The translations under genes were made by a program, and so were the position numbers. Below are positions 20,872 through 22,547 of a DNA stretch of 22,547 nt, piece by piece. The notes beneath the pieces are model-generated. The model saw only the letters and a list, made by a program, of their open reading frames with translations, did no database searches and was not told the DNA's origin. Source of the DNA: Silene noctiflora (Eukaryota; Streptophyta; Magnoliopsida; Caryophyllales; Caryophyllaceae); the NCBI GenBank assembly GCA_009801015.1, contig VHZZ01004506.1, positions 59,478 through 82,024 on the forward strand, written 5' to 3'. Numbering within the stretch: the first letter of the stretch is position 1; every line of letters begins with the position of its first letter.

Positions 20872-21010
20872 CTACTCTATCGAGTAGGACTTACTCTGTC
20901 GAGTAAGTAAGTGCGTTTTACAATCAGAGTCTGGTTGTTGGGTACTCGATCGAGTAAGGGTGGCACTCAATCGAGTAAGGGTCACTCGATACTTACTCGA
21001 TCGAGTAAGT
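20872..21010. repeat. ACTCGATCGAGT palindrome array inside the LTR
   Basis: Palindromic or near-palindromic units at 20872-20887, 20889-20908, 20943-20956, 20964-20977 and 20991-21010. The last is a perfect 20-bp palindrome (ACTTACTCGATCGAGTAAGT); the others have zero to a few mismatches at the centre. They lie 50-190 bp upstream of the LTR TATA-like box. Confidence 0.9.
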
Positions 21011-21059
21011 CAGTCTTACGGGTCTTTTTAGTCGGGCTTTGTTAGTAACGCGAGAGTGG

Positions 21060-21066
21060 TATTTAA
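21060..21066 (+). promoter_or_regulatory. LTR TATA-like box
   Basis: TATTTAA about 215 bp into the LTR, followed 50-75 bp later by an A/G-rich stretch (CAAAGCAAAAAGAGAGAACG), a typical plant LTR promoter arrangement. Inferred from sequence only. Confidence 0.45.
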
Positions 21067-21574
21067 CCTTTTTTCCGTCAGTTTCTTTTTCATTTTATCT
21101 TTTCTTAAAAATCACTCAAAGCAAAAAGAGAGAACGTAGTTGCAATTCACTTCGCGTTGTTAGCAAATCCAAGGGCTAGAGTCGTCGGTTTCCGAAATCC
21201 TTTACATCGTTGTGATCGTCGTCTTGTGGGTAAGATCTAGATACCGTTTTTATGTTGTTTGGTCAATTTTGATTGAAACCATAATTGGGTGTTTTGGGGG
21301 TAATTGGGGATATCGTTGTAGTGATTGTGATTGTATGATTATATGTGTATAGAAGGTGGATTCGTAGAGGAGCACTTCTGATCGTTGAGTTGCTACGTTG
21401 TGATTGCTATTCAGGTAGGGTTTTCCCTACTCGGTTACTGATTACATATGTATGAATGGATTGTGCTTGTTGTATATGGTTTAATTGGTATGTTTGGAAG
21501 GATGTTGGATTGGTTGTATGGTTTAATTATTATATGTAATGTCTGTGTTGCGAGGCGCGCCCTTAGCTGAGTGG

Positions 21575-21743
21575 AGTCACTTGCGGAGTGACTTCACGTC
21601 CTTGATTCGCCCTCTGTGGAACCCGCCACAGGAGGGGATATGCACATTAATGAACATGGGTTTACGCTCGGATGAGAAGAGCGAGGATTTGGTGGGTACG
21701 GCTACGGTCCCCCTCTGGCAGGGCTACACACTTTAGTGTGTAG
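21575..21743. other. cluster of three hairpins in the LTR
   Basis: AGTCACT/AGTGACT (21575-21581 and 21587-21593, 5-nt loop), CCTCTGTGG/CCACAGGAGG (21611-21619 and 21626-21635, one bulge) and CTACACAC/GTGTGTAG (21724-21731 and 21736-21743, loop TTTA). All lie downstream of the presumed transcription start, so they could fold in the element RNA. Confidence 0.7.
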
Positions 21744-22173
21744 TCGGTGATGTGGTGTGAAGGTGGAGTTGGTGTGGTTTATGTTGTACTTTTGTGTTTG
21801 GTATTTGGTTGTGTTGTCAGTAACTGACCCCGTTTTGTGTTTTGAAAAACTGTGGTGATCTATTCGGGGGTGGTGAACAGTTATTGAGCAGGTATGATAT
21901 ATACGCATGGGATAGCTGCACGATTACCACGAGATTTAGAAGTCTTCCGCTGTGTCAGAGTTTTGTTAATATAGTTGTTAAACTTTTGATACGGATGTAT
22001 ATTTTGGTTAAGACAGTTTTGGTTTTGTGTTGTAAACAGTTTAAATTCACTTATTAAAGTATGCTTCATTATTGTCTATTTGATTATCATTGCCTCGGGA
22101 AACCGAGATGGTAGCACCTCTATTCCTAAGGTGGCCTTGGTAAGGCACTTTGGTGAATGGGGTTGTTACAAAG

Positions 22174-22185
22174 TGGTATCAGAGC
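22174..22185 (+). promoter_or_regulatory. primer binding site (initiator tRNA-Met)
   Basis: TGGTATCAGAGC, the full 12-base complement of the plant initiator tRNA-Met 3' end, three bases after the LTR. Confidence 0.93.
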
Positions 22186-22450
22186 AACGATTTTGGAACC
22201 TAGAACTAATGAACTCAATGAACCTAGGGAGTCAAATAAAATGAACCCGGGGTAGAAGTTGTAGGAGCTCATGCAAAGGCTTGGGAGACGTCCTAAAGTC
22301 GCGAACTCGCCCTACAGCTTTAAACCGGTCACAATGGGGTGTCATGAGATCGATATGTGCTAGTTAGTGATTATGTATGTATGTATATGTTATGTTGTTA
22401 ATGATGTTGGATGTGTATGGAGATGCGTGATGTGTAGGGAAGGAGGATGG

Positions 22451-22547
22451 TGTTGGAGTAAGTGTCCTCAACAATAGTGCGATCACACAATTTAAGTATC
22501 GTTGTAAAACTAAAAATAAAAATACGTGAGGGATGATTATTTAATAA
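22451..22547 (+). repeat. possible start of a nested LTR
   Basis: TGTTGGAGTAAGTGTCCTCA followed by ACAATAGTGCGATC resembles the 5' end of copia-type LTRs that begin TGTTGGAA/TAAGTGTCC. It sits in the leader of the preceding element, and the change to an A-rich composition after 22500 suits a junction. Only 97 bp are visible. Confidence 0.35.

Larger units (their letters stand above)
20843..22170 (+). repeat. 5' LTR (1,328 bp)
   Basis: It starts TGTAATACTACGG and ends GGTTGTTACA, so the termini form a near-inverted TGTAAT/GTTACA pair with TG...CA ends. It contains ACTCGATCGAGT-type palindromes (20872-21010), a TATA-like TATTTAA at 21060-21066 likely to drive element transcription, and a cluster of hairpins (21575-21743). 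Start and end are set from the termini and the primer binding site, without a second LTR for comparison. Confidence 0.75.
20843..22547 (+). mobile_element. LTR retrotransposon, 5' end only (probable Ty3/gypsy)
   Basis: A 1,328-bp LTR-like region is followed after three bases by a full 12-base initiator tRNA-Met primer binding site, then a leader that reaches the right edge. No gag or pol is in view, so superfamily is inferred only from LTR size. The partner LTR and target duplication lie outside the window. Confidence 0.8.

Noticed and set aside
21539-21736. 65-codon frame in the LTR with relatively high GC
   Set aside because: Covers the hairpin cluster of the LTR; no domain and LTRs are not expected to code here.

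Overview
The window is nuclear DNA from a flowering plant. Coding exons are split by GT-AG introns, LTR retrotransposons carry initiator-tRNA-Met primer binding sites, and there are Stowaway-like and SINE relics. Two isolated N bases (549 and 12400) point to a draft assembly. Repetitive palindromes built on ACTCGATCGAGT in one LTR recall Caryophyllales repeats, but that placement is only a weak inference.

Layout. 1-1880: a decayed segment with an 11-codon (33-bp) tandem repeat in the same reading frame as a relic of a FAR1/MULE-transposase-type DNA-binding domain, then AT-rich short tandem repeats and gene-free sequence. About 1881-5250 and 5353-13785: a head-to-tail tandem duplication, minus strand, of an eight-exon gene for a MOSC-domain molybdenum enzyme of the plant ARC/mARC (amidoxime reducing component) family. 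I could trace all eight exons in both copies with intact frames and splice sites; each predicts 306 residues. Copy 2 carries a complete 4.6-kb Ty1/copia element (7835-12458) in intron 2, opposite to the gene. The element has short LTRs, a 5-bp target duplication and a heavily disabled gag-pol. 13786-14847 is intergenic.

14848-20570: a two-exon minus-strand gene for the mitochondrial small-subunit ribosomal protein mS33 (MRPS33 family, 104 aa). Its 5.4-kb intron holds a long foldback Stowaway-like element and a SINE 3' fragment. 20843-22547: the 5' LTR, primer binding site and leader of a second LTR retrotransposon (probably Ty3/gypsy) running off the right edge. It starts only about 270 bp upstream of the mS33 start codon. 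A third LTR may begin near 22451.

The three host genes share a strand and order (mS33, ARC copy 2, ARC copy 1). As I recall, the same two families are adjacent in Arabidopsis, so this is probably a conserved gene pair with a local duplication of ARC, expanded by transposons. No wholly new system is evident. The most informative signals are the duplicated ARC genes with a strongly non-uniform divergence profile, the copia element in intron 2, the giant mS33 intron and the palindrome-rich LTR.
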